A stretch of 64,000 bases of DNA from Aulostomus chinensis (Eukaryota; Chordata; Actinopteri; Syngnathiformes; Aulostomidae). The notes beneath the pieces are model-generated. The model was not told the DNA's origin. It worked only from the letters and a program-made list of their open reading frames with translations, and made no database searches. The stretch covers positions 11,801,723 to 11,865,722 of the forward strand of contig JBBMOA010000003.1 of NCBI GenBank assembly GCA_037954235.1, read 5' to 3'. The translations under genes were made by a program, and so were the position numbers. This document shows positions 1 to 13,100 of this stretch, in pieces (position 1 is the stretch's first letter; each line of letters opens with the position of its first letter).

Positions 1-683
1 GAAGCGTCAATGCAATCGTTGGGAGTGCAAAGCTAATGTGCTAGGAACGAACCATGTGATCTCACGGGAAGGCCCATAAGTAGCGTGCCGCTTTTAAGTC
101 ACTTTGCGCGTCAGTTCCGACAGCGTCCTGTTAAAACACTTGTTAGCAATTGCTGTTGAACTTACTTATTCAACACCACAGAACAAAACCTTAACATGCC
201 CATGCTTGTGTTAATCACACATCTAACTTTAGGTATTCAAACAGAATCCCAAAGACTTATTCACAAGGGAACTGGACATCGCTAACAGGTTTCTATGCTA
301 CTCTGTGAGAGTATAATTTAAGACTGTTAATTACTCATTCTTCTTTTACTCATTAATCTGACGCGGTTTGAGTTACTGGTGATGTATCAAGCACAAACGC
401 TGAGCTACACACGTAGCCCCATGGCTCTTTTGAAAACAGCCTCTGCCTGCTGCGCTGTGAGTGCAGAATGAAGTGGTTTGAACTCCTAACCTCCGCTGGG
501 GTTGAGAGAGGTAAATGCTCTCAGTGCGAGTGACACTTAATATTTCTCTCTTCCATCGGACATTAAGCAGTGACATCACAGTGCGACCCTTGACATTCAG
601 GTGGTTTGTTCCAGATGCTTTTGGGTAATAAGCACCGCTGCTAGCAAGATGACGGTTGTGATGGAGGAAACGGGGGCAGGCGT

Positions 684-684
684 A

Positions 685-719
<35 letters not shown>

Positions 720-720
720 G
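684..720. repeat. (GGCT)n tetranucleotide repeat
   Basis: About nine copies of GGCT in uninterrupted order. It causes repetitive Pro-Ala-Ser-Gln-like open frames on the minus strand. Confidence 0.95.
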
Positions 721-3343
721 TGGGAGGAGCAGGTGCTGCATCTGGATAGCCTCATATGACTGTCTGGAAGAAAAAGGGCACTTATGCAACAGAACACCTC
801 GCAAACAACAAAACAGCCCTTCAAAATCACGATGGAATTGAAAAGTGAAACTCAATGTCGAGTGTACATTGTGAAAAAGCTAATGGAAACCATGAAGGGT
901 CATTATTTTACACTGACGCCAAAGAACGGGAGTGGAGACTGTCTTGTTTTGAGAAAGGAGAAGAAGCAAAAGGGGGTCTGGAAGGAGGAGAGGGGGGATA
1001 TGTATCGTTGCGTCTCATGTTAGAGTAGCGGTGCCATAAAAAAAAAGAGATAGGTTTAGGTTTAGGTCTAATTACAGGGTGCTTCCCTGTGTCTGGCTAT
1101 TGCAAAGGCTGATTTATCCTCATTCTGCTGCCGTACTCTCACTCGCTCCTGTCACTGCAGAATCAGTTAGAATGGATTTGGTTCACTTATGCACAGGTTT
1201 CTTTTCTAAAACAGGCTAATAGGCTAATCGACTGAGATGGGTATTACTGTCATTCGGCAGTTAGGGTATTATGTCCGCGAAGCTCAAGTGGAACAGACGT
1301 CTCGCTGAAACAAAATCTTTGCATATTGCTATCGGGGGAATTATGCATCACTCTCAATCTTGTATACTGGCATTAGATTCCAGTATGTAGGAGCATACAC
1401 TTGACACTTATTTCCCTCCAAAGTGCTGAACACCCTGCTCCCCCCTCCAGCAGTCCCTCACTAGGGGGACGGGGCTGCACGTTATTACAAACATATGTGG
1501 CGCACCGAAGGTTTTCTGCTTGGGTTGAGATAAACACGTATGAAGTTGTGGGAAGCAAACATAGCCCCAAGACCCAGAGAGATGCACTGACTTTATGGAC
1601 ATGTCAGCGTGCACACACACGCACACACACGCACACAAACACACACACCACAAAAAAACAGCTACAGCTGTCAAAAACACACTCTCTTTTCCCTGGAAAT
1701 ACAGCCTCATTAAAAAAAACGACTCCTTGGCACTGATTCGTTCTTGAATCACTCGGACTAGCAATTTACAAGAATTTTCTGCATTCACCAACTGTCTCAT
1801 ATTTAGGATTTTCTCTTTCATTTCTCAAACAAAATCTACCAGAGGTGCAGATCTGTTGGACCACTTTCATACAACCAGGGCTGTTCGTGACTCACAATTT
1901 TTCAGGCAACTTGGATTTGTCTGTTCAATCAGTCAACGAGAATGTTAAGACACAAACCATGCAAATGCTCTCTCATTACAGCTCCTCAATCTGAAAACAA
2001 TTTGAAACAGCAGTTTGTAATGAAATGAACACAAGCTTTTCTGTAATTGACAGCCATAATCCCAGCAAACTCAGGGCTGTGGTAGCTTGCTAGCAGCGAG
2101 GCAAGCTAATGCTACCAGTCTCTGCTAGCAGGGAGTACAAGCACAGAATGGTTTTCGGTTTCTCTGAAAAGGAGCTATGGTAGCTCATGTCTGACCAGTG
2201 CAGGAGACATTTGAGTTCATGGCCAATTTTGGAATGATTTGCCAACATCCGGCTTTGTGGTGGCGCTGACAACCTTGCATGTCTGGCCACTCTCATCACT
2301 AGCTGGTCCTCGGCACAAGTCGGCAGCCTGCAACCAGGAGGTCGTTGCTGATGAGCTGAGAACATCCTTGCTGCAGTTTGCCACTGACTCTGTAGCCGCC
2401 CAACATACAACCAACTGGCTGTTCTGCAAAGCAAAAAGAGCAAGTTCTTCACCGTTGCAGAACACATGAGCGCCCTCTAGCGGGGTATAGAATGCTTCAA
2501 ATTTGAAGTTGTTTTCTTTTTGAGGAAAATATTGTTTTAGAAAAGCCAAATTTTCTGAGCGGTGAAATTATACGTTTAAATCATATGTTAAAATAATAAA
2601 TTAAATACAGTCAACAAGTAGATAAATTCCATCTTCAAATGTCATCAATATGAGGTGCTGATTTTCCACAAGTTAACCGCTAACATTGTGCTGCGGCAAA
2701 TAATGAAAAAGTTCATGAAGCCAAAAAAAATGACACAACAGTGGTATTCCTACTTCAATAGTGCGTAGACATAATATGAATGACATGAAAGGTGGTTTTG
2801 TCAGCGGAGGTGAGCCCAGTGCTGAAAGTGTGGAGTGTTGCATCACACTTTCAAATGACACACCAAAACTCCTTGAAGTCAAGTGACATCTTGAGATAGA
2901 ACAAACAACCCTATTTCATTCATAAATTTCAAATGGAGTATTAATTTAGAAAAAAACAAACAAACAACACATTAGCCAAAAAAAACAAAACAACAAAGAC
3001 CTCTGATATTTGAATTTCAATACATAAATTACACCCTGGAATTCCAAATAATGCTGACAGATGTGGTGAGGGTCCCTGGCTGATGACTCCATCTAGCAAA
3101 CCCCTGGACAAAGGATGTCGCAGAGACCTGTGCTTGTGATTAACTTTGGATTGGGGTTCGTCTGTTGGTTCCCATGGCTCATCTATTTCCTGGTGATTTA
3201 GTATTTGGTGAATCTGACATGACACTGTCATACACCTCCTTTAAGACCTTGAAGACTACAATATAATAAGGTTCTTGCAAGAGGCCTTGCAGCCCAGGAA
3301 GTCCCTGTGTTAGAAATTAAAACTAAAAATGATAGATTTTTAC

Positions 3344-3462
<119 letters not shown>

Positions 3463-3774
3463 TCCATGGGTCTCAGTGGTGCAGGCTTCAGATGCATCCT
3501 CAAAAGGAGGACAAGAAAGCCAAAGCTCCACGGAACTGAAAGCACACAGGAGGAGAGGGTGAGGTTTAGTCTGCTCTCCAGCTGAAGCTTCCCTTGCCAA
3601 TATACTCAAGGGACAGGATGTATGCAGGAGACGCAGGGCCAAGCATGGACCAAGAACCAGGCCGAGAAAATAAAAACTGTCACCATTGATAAATATACGA
3701 GCACACACAGGCAGCGGCTCTGATGTGAATGACAGGTGTGGTCAGTCATTGTGAACAGAGGTTCATACAGTCAT

Positions 3775-3788
3775 CCCCCCCCCCCCCC
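3775..3788. repeat. Poly-C run
   Basis: Fourteen consecutive C. Confidence 0.95.
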
Positions 3789-3898
3789 GACGGGACCGAA
3801 GAGGCTTGTGTGGTAAAGTAATAGAGATCATAATGACAGAGGGAAATCATTGTCTGTACACAAAGGACATCACTCTTATAACAAGAGCTTGCTCTCAT

Positions 3899-4401
3899 TC
3901 AATATAATATAATATTAATATATAATATATATACATATATATGTATACGCACATATATATACATATATACATACATGTATATGTTTATATATATATACAC
4001 GTATACATATATGTATATGTATACGTGTATATATACACGTATACATATATTCAGTATATATATATACATACATACATACACAGATACATATGTATATATA
4101 CATATATATACATATATGTATATGTTTATATATATACACACATATACATATATACATATATGTATATATGTGTATATGTATGTGTATATATACATATATC
4201 TGTATATGTATACGTGTATATATACACACATATACATATATTCAGTATATATATACATACAGACATACATATGTATATATACATATATGTATGTGTGTAC
4301 ATATACACATATGTATATATACATATATACGTATACATATATATGTATGTACACACGTGTGTATATATACATATGTGTGTGTGTGTATATATATATACAT
4401 A

Positions 4402-4453
<52 letters not shown>

Positions 4454-4480
4454 AACACACACACATACATACAGTATATA
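3899..4480. repeat. Long AT-rich composite tandem repeat (ATAC/ATGT/TATA)
   Basis: Nearly 600 bp consist only of alternating pyrimidine-purine words (atac, atgt, gtat, cgta). Two segments repeat a larger pattern: tatattcagtatata occurs at about 4046 and 4228. Open frames of up to 234 codons on both strands are artefacts rich in Tyr, Ile and Val. Confidence 0.95.
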
Positions 4481-5209
4481 AAGTATATCCAATAGCCTCA
4501 ATGCACTGCGGCATATTCTAGGTTGGATATAAATTATGACTTCATCAGGAACTTCAATCCTCCAAACAGACACAGAAAGTGAAAAAAAACCTCCATTATA
4601 CATCTATTATATATGCGCCCGATTCGGAAAATGTTTATCTGGTGTGATGATATGTGATAATCATGAGGTGATATTTCCTGTTATTATTCCCCAAAACATT
4701 TTTTAAAATTAAAACAGCTCCACGCTACACACTCCTGTTTATTTATACTATCATAGATATAAGCCACAAGATAAAATTTCACTGATCACAAACAGGCACT
4801 TTCCTTTCAGAAAGTAGTTTCATTGACTCGTATCATGAGTAAGGACCTCTAGATTCCATTTCATCATATTTACCTCAAGTGTAATTTCCTCTGTTTTGCA
4901 TGTAAGAAGTAGAAAATAGAATGGAATAGAAATAGAAATAAAAATGTTTTTCACACGTATGTTGCAGGGCCAACTACGAGTGTCGCAGCACGAATGCATA
5001 AATGGATTAAACAGCTTAGAAATATTGCACGACTGTATGAAGAGAGATGGACTGAGTAAACGTTCCAGCTGCCTCGAGGCTTCCCTGTGTGAAACGTGAA
5101 ACTATTTTAAAAACTTGAGGTGGTGAGCTGAGTCTTTATCCCTGACCTCGGAAGTAAACAGGTTCTGGTTTTCAGTCTCACTCCTGATCTTTCCTTAGTA
5201 CCGTCAATA

Positions 5210-5580
5210 TGTCCCCCCCTTTCCCCCAAATGCATGATGGGAGAATACCTAGCTTCCTTAGTCCATATGTTCGCTGGATTATTGCAATTCTTTATTATCA
5301 GGCTGCTCCAGCCAGTCTCTAAAGACTCGCCAGCTGATCCAGAACGCTGCTGCACATGTACTGACAGGAAGTAGTAAAATAGATCATATTTCCCCTGCAT
5401 TAGCTTCTCTGGCTCCCAGTAAACTCCAGAATAGAACGTAAAAACACTCTCCTCTCCTACAAAGCCCTTAACGGTCCAGGAGGAGGACGCTCTTTATATT
5501 TAGGGGTGGACTTAACACTTTCCTTTCTCCTGAGCTTATAGTAAGGCCAGGTTTAGTGTTGCCTTGAACCATCCTCTTTT
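5210..5580 (+). pseudogene. L2-like LINE reverse transcriptase 3' fragment, degraded
   Basis: With frameshifts, the plus strand reads the typical end of L2-clade reverse transcriptase: CNSLLSG-like near 5284-5310, QLIQNAAAHVLTGS near 5333-5375, then an ASLAP-type segment. Stops are present in all frames. A (CA)n array at 5693-5742 lies in what may be its 3' tail. This is a truncated relic. Confidence 0.65.
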
Positions 5581-5690
5581 ATGCTGCTATACGCAAGAAT
5601 AAAAGCAATGAATGGAGTCATCTGTATGACCTCATGGTGTATGAAACAGGAACTGATCAGACGACAGGCTCATGATTCATGTGGTGACTG

Positions 5691-5692
<2 letters not shown>

Positions 5693-5742
<50 letters not shown>
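5693..5742. repeat. (CA)n microsatellite
   Basis: About 23 CA units with one CG interruption. Confidence 0.97.
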
Positions 5743-7538
5743 CTCTTCTTCAGGTCAAGTCATGTCAAGGGCTGAATCTACAGAGATCAGAAGGTCTCCT
5801 CCATCTCACTGATCACAGCGTAAACTGATAAGGTAACACCAGTAGCTCACATTCTTCGGAACATTCGCCTCCATCTTTGGGACCAACTGAACCTCAACTT
5901 TGACTCACAGTTAATCTACAGGTTTGCAGAGGCTTAACTGACCCTACAAATAATGAATGGTGGATTTTAAATACACACAGAACACACTTAGTGAACAAAG
6001 AACCATTAGATTATTGGTGTGATTTAGAGCTGTGCAATAAAATCACTACAGCCAAGTGTTGTGATTCAAGCCCCTATCATTAATATCCTACTGCAATATG
6101 TCATGATAAAATCATATCTCCAGGTTCCTGCCAACACCAAACCGAGGTTTTTATGCAACACGTTACAGAGTTTTTAGGCAACGAAATGTGTCGTTCACAA
6201 CAACCACAGATGAAGATATCTGTCTATCCCAGACTCGATAGTGATGCCACTGAACATTTGTAGGGACCCTTGCAAGGATCATTCCGGAGAGTTGTACAGG
6301 TGGGCATCTGAATGGGCTGCAGCTACGCAACACAGGGTTGCTCTATCTTTACCACCTGGAATAAGGTTGACATGTTAGTCCCTGTGAAGCCTGATGCAAC
6401 ATTGTTGTCATTTCTGGTGTCGTTTATCGATTTCTTTTTAAATATGAAACGTTACCAGCAGGACGATGGCAAGTCGTTTAACATAGCAGTCCAAGGCCTT
6501 TTTGATCCCATGTGTCTGTCTGTCACAGAAGCCGAGAAATAGACACGGAAATGGGTAAAGGCTTCATTGGACGTTGAAAATTCTATCAGGTTTTTAATGA
6601 AAGAGTCAGGATTTAGCGAGTAATTAACAAAAAAAGTAATAATTTTCCTACACATTTTTACATCTAAAAAAGAAAAAAAGAAAAAGAAGTTTAAAAACTG
6701 TCAGACATGTCTGACTCTGCCAGACTGATAACAGCTGCCCTGACATAAAGCAGGAAGAAGCCTCTGCTTCTTCACACGTGTCCCACAAATCCTGCCTCAA
6801 CTGCAGCATGTCCAGGAAAATAAACTGGTTCTACTTCCCCGGCTCTGCCTCTGCTCTGCTAGTCATATGAGGGTGTATAAACAGGAGACTTTGTGGATCA
6901 GTGCGCGCAGGGAAAGGATATGAGAGTGATTCCCCTCACCTCTACCGTTTGAACCTGCATCACAGACAGTGAAAAGTGGCTCCCTTCCCAAAGAAGGGCC
7001 ACGCAGAGGTCAGCTGGGCTCTGCTGCACGCCTGTTGAGATGGTTTCAACCTCGGCAACCCACCAGAAGAAGCGGAACCCCCTCACTGCTCTGCATGCAC
7101 TCTGACAGGCATAACTCAGTGTACATCTGGCCCGTCATTGCACGGTTCTGACTGCACCGTACACACAAACATGGGGAATCACACACAGCGTTCCGCCATT
7201 TAAAAGGTGAATCCAGTGTGACTGAAGGAGAGCAGACGGGCAAACAACAGGGGAATTCAAACACACAGGAGGGGAAGGAAGATGATGGGCTCGAGGGGCC
7301 AAAGGGCCCAATGGAGACAAAAAGCATGAGAGAGACAGCAGTGGGGGCAGTGATGGTATACTAATAATATCAACAATCGTAAGTACATCTGTACTCCACA
7401 AAATTAGAGGCATCCCAGTCTAAATTACTGAGAAGAACTCTGAAAAAAGTAAAAGATTCATGCTAACTCTGCTCAGCTAAGGCTTCAGGGGGTCATTGTA
7501 AAGACTGAGGAAGGACTGTGTAACATTCGCAATCATCA

Positions 7539-7935
7539 ATGTACATACATACACACATATGTACACATACATACATACATACACACATATGTACACATAC
7601 ATACATACATACACACATATGTACACATACATACATACATACACACATATGTACACATACATACATATGTACAAATACATACATACATACATACATAATA
7701 TATAGATACATACATACATATATAGACATATACTCATACATACATACACACATATATAATATATAGATAGATACGTGTGTGTATGTATATAATTATATAT
7801 ATATACACATATACATACATACACACATAGGACACACATCGGGAAATATATATATATACACATATATATAGACATATATACATAAAAAATAGAATCATAC
7901 ACAAATATACACATACATACATATATAGATATATC
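7539..7935. repeat. ATAC-rich tandem array with exact 30-bp higher-order units
   Basis: Three identical 30-bp units (7561-7590, 7591-7620, 7621-7650) are flanked by partial units, then the array decays into gata/atac words to 7935. Each unit is itself built of atac/acac tetramers. Confidence 0.95.
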
Positions 7936-8349
7936 CGCTTTGTCGAACAAGGAGAGAGATAACGTGGTATTCAGACTGTGACTGCTGTCATTCGTGACAG
8001 TCAGTCAGCCGATGCTGAGGGTGACACTGTCAGCTTCACTTCTACTTGTCCGACAGCATCCACCACATCACTTAACTACCCACCATGGACTCATTACTCA
8101 AATTGGTACAGTTTAGACCTAATTTCACCTCGCTATGCTAGATCCATGTTCACTGAGGTGACTGAAAGGAATGAAGAGAGAAGAGGAAGAAGGAGGAGGG
8201 AGAAAAGTGTCGATGCACAGATTTCAAGCAGTACTAATGTACGCATGCCATCTAGTGGTGACAGGTGGAATCATACAAAAAATACAGCTGGTTGTGTCGT
8301 GACAGAACTTGAAATACTGCACAAGCAGCAACAAAGTACAATATTGAAT

Positions 8350-8400
8350 AGTGCGCGCGCGCGTGAACACGCACACACGCAAACACACACACACACGCGC
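8350..8400. repeat. (CG)n/(CA)n mixed microsatellite
   Basis: gcgcgcgcg followed by CA units with CG interruptions. Confidence 0.9.
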
Positions 8401-10070
8401 TTTCTATCTAGGAAAGTAACATTAATTTGATGTGAAGTCATTCTTTTATTCACCTCAACCTGAATCGCATTGATTTACAGCTCGAACGCAGCTGCATCTC
8501 AAAAGGTGCTGACTTGGCAGACATGTTGACAGTTTTGAGGAGAAGGTCGACAGTAAAAATAAATTTTGTGCAAAAGCAAAAAAAATTTACTGCCCATTAC
8601 TTTTTTTTATCAAAACTATAAAAGCTGTATTGTGGCGTCAAATCCACCCATTGTTTAAATTATGTGCTGCTTGGTGCACAGGTCTGGATGAGGGTTGGGG
8701 CAACAGTGTGAACCGGACTGACTGACACCTCTTCTACACCATGCAACTCAAGCCCAGCCTCCCCACCGAGGTCCAGCTCAAATCCCACCCTAATGTGGCA
8801 TCATGCCCATCAGAAATGCCTTCTGAAGGCTGCCTAATGAAAATGTAGCACAGAGAGGACCCCAATTAGTTAGCCAGTGAGAGAGGGAGGTGCCACGCCA
8901 TAGCACATAAACAAACTTATCTTGACAGAGTCACTCAGCCAAAGGAGTGAGATAGCGAAGGAGGCCGAGAGAAAATGAATTACCATTCTGACAAATGTCA
9001 AAGCCAATCACCGTAGAGGATACTTTGCTGTTGCTGCGCCCTGTATCCCTGCTGCCACCACTGCGATTCATCTGCCAGTGTTAGTATGCACACAGGCTGT
9101 ACACCCGCCTCCAAATGTATTCATTTATTCAGAGCCCCTCGGAGAAATCACAGTGTCTTGTTGTCCTTTTTTCCCCAGCTGTCCAGATGGAATTTGCGTG
9201 AAGAACATCAGTTTAGTGAGGCAGAAAATAAAGTACAGGCAAGCACAGCGGAGGGGACTAGATTACACCCTCACCCACCTCCCCAAAAAGGATGGAAAGA
9301 CAAGTGTCACCTTCATATCCTCCCTCTTCTTTCTCATTTTCTTCTCCACTTCTATTGAAACATAGCAGGCTGAGGGGGGGGTATAACTCTGAGACATCTA
9401 TACCAATCCCGCTACCTTTCTTATGTGCAATTAAACAGAAGATCATGAATCAAACCACAACAGCATTTTCATTACCGAAAGGCTAGCAACCATCAAGGGA
9501 GAGCGGCCCAACTCTCATTTATCCTTGTTTTGTTTTGCATTTATAACACAAGTAATTGCATTAATTTGTCAGATGCGCTTCCAATACGAGAAAGAGCGTC
9601 GAACACAAATAATGAGATGAAAGTGTGGTTTTTAAAAAAGCACCGTAAATTATTATTTCACACCTCAATTACGACAGTGAAGACACAAAAAAGAATTATG
9701 TGTTTTTGTCCCCCCCCCCATATTAAATGGATACGCTCCAAAGTGTAACGGCTTCTTCCTTAGCTCATGCTAGCTCACCCTTCTAGTCATATTTCTGATA
9801 TGATGCAGGTGAAATCATAACCTTTATGATGCAGGTAATAAACCCCAGGAGAAATTAAAATGTCTTCAGTCAGAAGAAAAGAAAGCCTCAATTTTCATTT
9901 CAAAAGAATTCGCAAAAGCATTCCGGGAGTCAAAACTATCTCGAGAATTAACCACGGAGACACACAAAGTGTGTGACCAGCTTTACTGCTGCTCCTCATC
10001 ACTGGTGGGCAAAAGCCACAACAAATGTGAGAGAAAGAGAAAACAAAAAAAAAACATCAATGAACCCTAC

Positions 10071-10118
10071 CTCTCTGAGAACTGTGCTCCTGTAGCCTCT
10101 GTATAAGCCTCGAACACC
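10071..10118 (-). CDS. slc25a26: slc25a26 coding exon 5
   Basis: This 48-nt micro-exon (16 codons, phase 0) lies between acceptor tctgaacag (ending at 10119) and donor GAG|gtaggg (10070). It encodes GVRGLYRGYRSTVLRE, the end of the second matrix loop before helix 4. In the family the next residues are the IPFSLVQFP-like start of helix 4; no matching exon was seen in 1-10070. Confidence 0.93.
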
Positions 10119-13100
10119 CTGTTCAGAGAAAAACAGAATAAAATCCACATTCCACAAACATGCAAAAACTCGAGTCAATATGTATAAATATTCACAGATT
10201 TGATTCCATAAATAAAGGAGTGTGCGTTCTCCCAGGACCTTTGCTACGTAGCATAACGCAGTCGTGAATTGGTAACTGCACATGAAAATACCTGAAACTA
10301 CAGCCTTGCGGCTGATAATGATACCAGTAGAAAAAAAATAGTGATATCTATATTCTGGTTCTTATATATATATATAAAAAAAAAACACACACATAACTTT
10401 ATGAAGCTGTGATTCATGCTGTTATACATTGTTTTCTTGCTCATCCAAACACATCCTCTTTAGCACTGATTTACCGTTAATCTGTAATGTTACATAAAGT
10501 CATTTATGGGGAGAAAACCGACACTCAGGGGAAGCTTTCAACACATCCGATGATAAAATACTTTAATTTTTAGCATCTGCAAATGAAAATACAGGTTTTA
10601 TCGGTTGAGCTTTAACAAGATTATTGAAATATTCTGTCTAATAAGAAGTTAATACTATAAGATCATATACATACTTTCTCCATTGTAGATACACACTGAT
10701 GACATCTAATATGTCAAGCAAGATATATGGAATTATGTAGTAAGGAAAAAATTGTTAAATAACTGTAATATGTTTTATATTTTAGATTCCTCACAGTAGC
10801 CACCCTTTGCTTTGCTGACAGCGCTGCAAACCCTTGGTCTTCTCTCAGTGAACTTCATGATGTCATCACCTGAAATGGTTCTCACCTCTCTGGTTTGCCT
10901 TGTCAGGGTTCATTTGTGGAATTTCTTGCCTTCTCAATGAGGTTTGGACCGTCAGTTGTGTTGTGCAGAAGTCAGGTCGGTACACGGCTGACACCCCTGT
11001 TAGACAACTGTTAGAATTCATATTATGGCAAGAACCAATCAGCTAAGTAAAGAGAAACGACAGTCCAGCGTTACTTTAAGAACTGAGGGTCAGCCAGTCT
11101 GGAAAATTGCAAAAAACTTGAATGTGTCCCCAAGTGCAGTCACAAAAACCATCAAGCTCTCACATGAGGACGGCCCCAGGGAAGGAGGACCAAGAGTCTC
11201 CTCTGCTGCTGAGGATACGTTCATCCGAGCCACCAGCCTCAGAAATCACAAGTTAACAGCTCCTCAGATTAGAGCCCAGATTAATGCCACACAGAGTTCT
11301 AGTAGCAGACACATCTCTACATCAACTGTTCAGTGGAGACAATCAGGCCTTTACGGTCAAACAGCTGCTAAGAAACCACTACCAAGGAAAAGCAACAAGC
11401 AGAAGAGATTTGTTTGGGCCAAAAAACACAAGGACTGGACATCAGACCAGTAGAAATCAGTGCTTTGGTCTGATGAGTCCAAATTTGAGATCTTTGGTTC
11501 CACCGCTGTGTCTTTGTGTGACACAGAAAAGGTGAACGGATGGTCTCTACATGCTTGGTTCCCACCGTGAAGCGTGGAGGTGGAGGTGTGACGGTGTGGG
11601 GGGGCTTTGCTGGTGACACTGTTGGGGATTTAAAAGTGAAGGCACCCTGAACCAGCATGGCTACCACAGCATCCTGCAGCGACATGTTTAGTTTGAGGGC
11701 CGTTTGACCAAGGAGGAGATTGACTGAATGCTGTGTCAGGTGACCTGGCCTCCACAGTCACCTGACCTAAACCCAATCCAGATGGTTTGGGATGAGATGG
11801 AAGGCAGAGTGAAGGCAAAAGGGCCAACAGGTGCTCATCAGCACTGGGAACTCCTTCAAGTCTGTTGGAAAACCATTTCAGGTGATGACCTCATGAAGCT
11901 CAACAAGAGAACGCCAAGAGTGTGCAAAGAAGTAATCAAAGCAAAGGGTGGCTATTTTGAAGAATCTAAAAATATAAAACATGTTTTAAGTTATTTCTCA
12001 CTTTTTTGTTTACTACATAATTCCATATATGTTCGTTCATACTTTTGATGCCTTCAGTGAGAACCTACAATGTAAACTGACATGGAAATAAAGACAAAAC
12101 ATTAAATGAGAAGGAGTGTCCCAACTTTTGACTGGTAGTATGTTTCACACTGTAATTTTAAGATGGCTAAAGCTCTGAAGATGAGACCATGTTGACATGT
12201 CTAACTGTCTGTACCTCTTCCTTGAGAGTGGCCAGAAGCATGTGGTAGGTGGTGGATGACGGACAAGCTTGGGTCCTCTGTTTGACCACCTCGGTGGGCA
12301 CCCGAATCAGACACGCCACCTGGAGACAACAAACAGATACTGTAACACCACCAATGTATATATTTCATTCACTCCCTCAGGTGCGTGATATTAGCCAGTG
12401 GATGATTTTAGAAAATGGCAGGTGACCATGAGATGCTAGCGGGCTGGCAGGCTGACAAGAGCTTTACCAGGCATACTATTGGTGCAATTAAGAAGCAGCA
12501 GACATGACGCCTGAGCAACAGGTAGAAGGGTCATCAGTTGAGTGTGTATCTGGTTCCAGAAAACATGTGCTCCTATCAAACACACTTATAGATCCAGACA
12601 CCTCAGCAGTCACGACTGTAGCCGCAAGTTCCAACTCATCTACCACATGTCAACAAAAATACAGACTGCCAACAGCTAGAGAAGATAAATATGAATATTT
12701 ATGCTTCATAAATCCCGTCACCCTAAAGGCAGACGGTAAGGCAGGCACACCCTTTCCAGGGTTAGCATGAAACCCCATCAACAGTTTGAGGTGATGGGCC
12801 CTGGAGGACAATGTGGGGACAGCTGTTGGAGGACTCACTTCTGTCCCCCCGTCCTCTCCTCTGCCAGACACCAAGGATGACTTTACATGGATTTGTGTGG
12901 AACACAAAAGGGGAAACAATAAGTCAGCAGCAACGAAGGTCGAGTGACATCCCTGACAGCCGTGATATGTAGATCTGTGTGGGCAAAGTCCTTAACTGTT
13001 TATTCATCGTCGCTCTGAGCCTCATTGTGGTTCTTTTCCACACACAATGAGCTCGACCTTATTTGCAGCATGCTTATACGTAAGAGCAAATATAAAAGAG

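Noticed and set aside
3899..4603. Open frames of 90-234 codons on both strands
   Set aside because: They translate simple ATAC/ATGT repeats into Tyr-Ile-Val strings; not genes.
7539..7950. Possible CRISPR-like array of regular 30-bp repeats
   Set aside because: The units are contiguous with no spacers, consist of microsatellite motifs, and the genome is a vertebrate.
7978..8430. 150-codon plus-strand open frame
   Set aside because: Contains an acidic/basic run and ends in a CA repeat; no family resemblance and no splice or promoter support.
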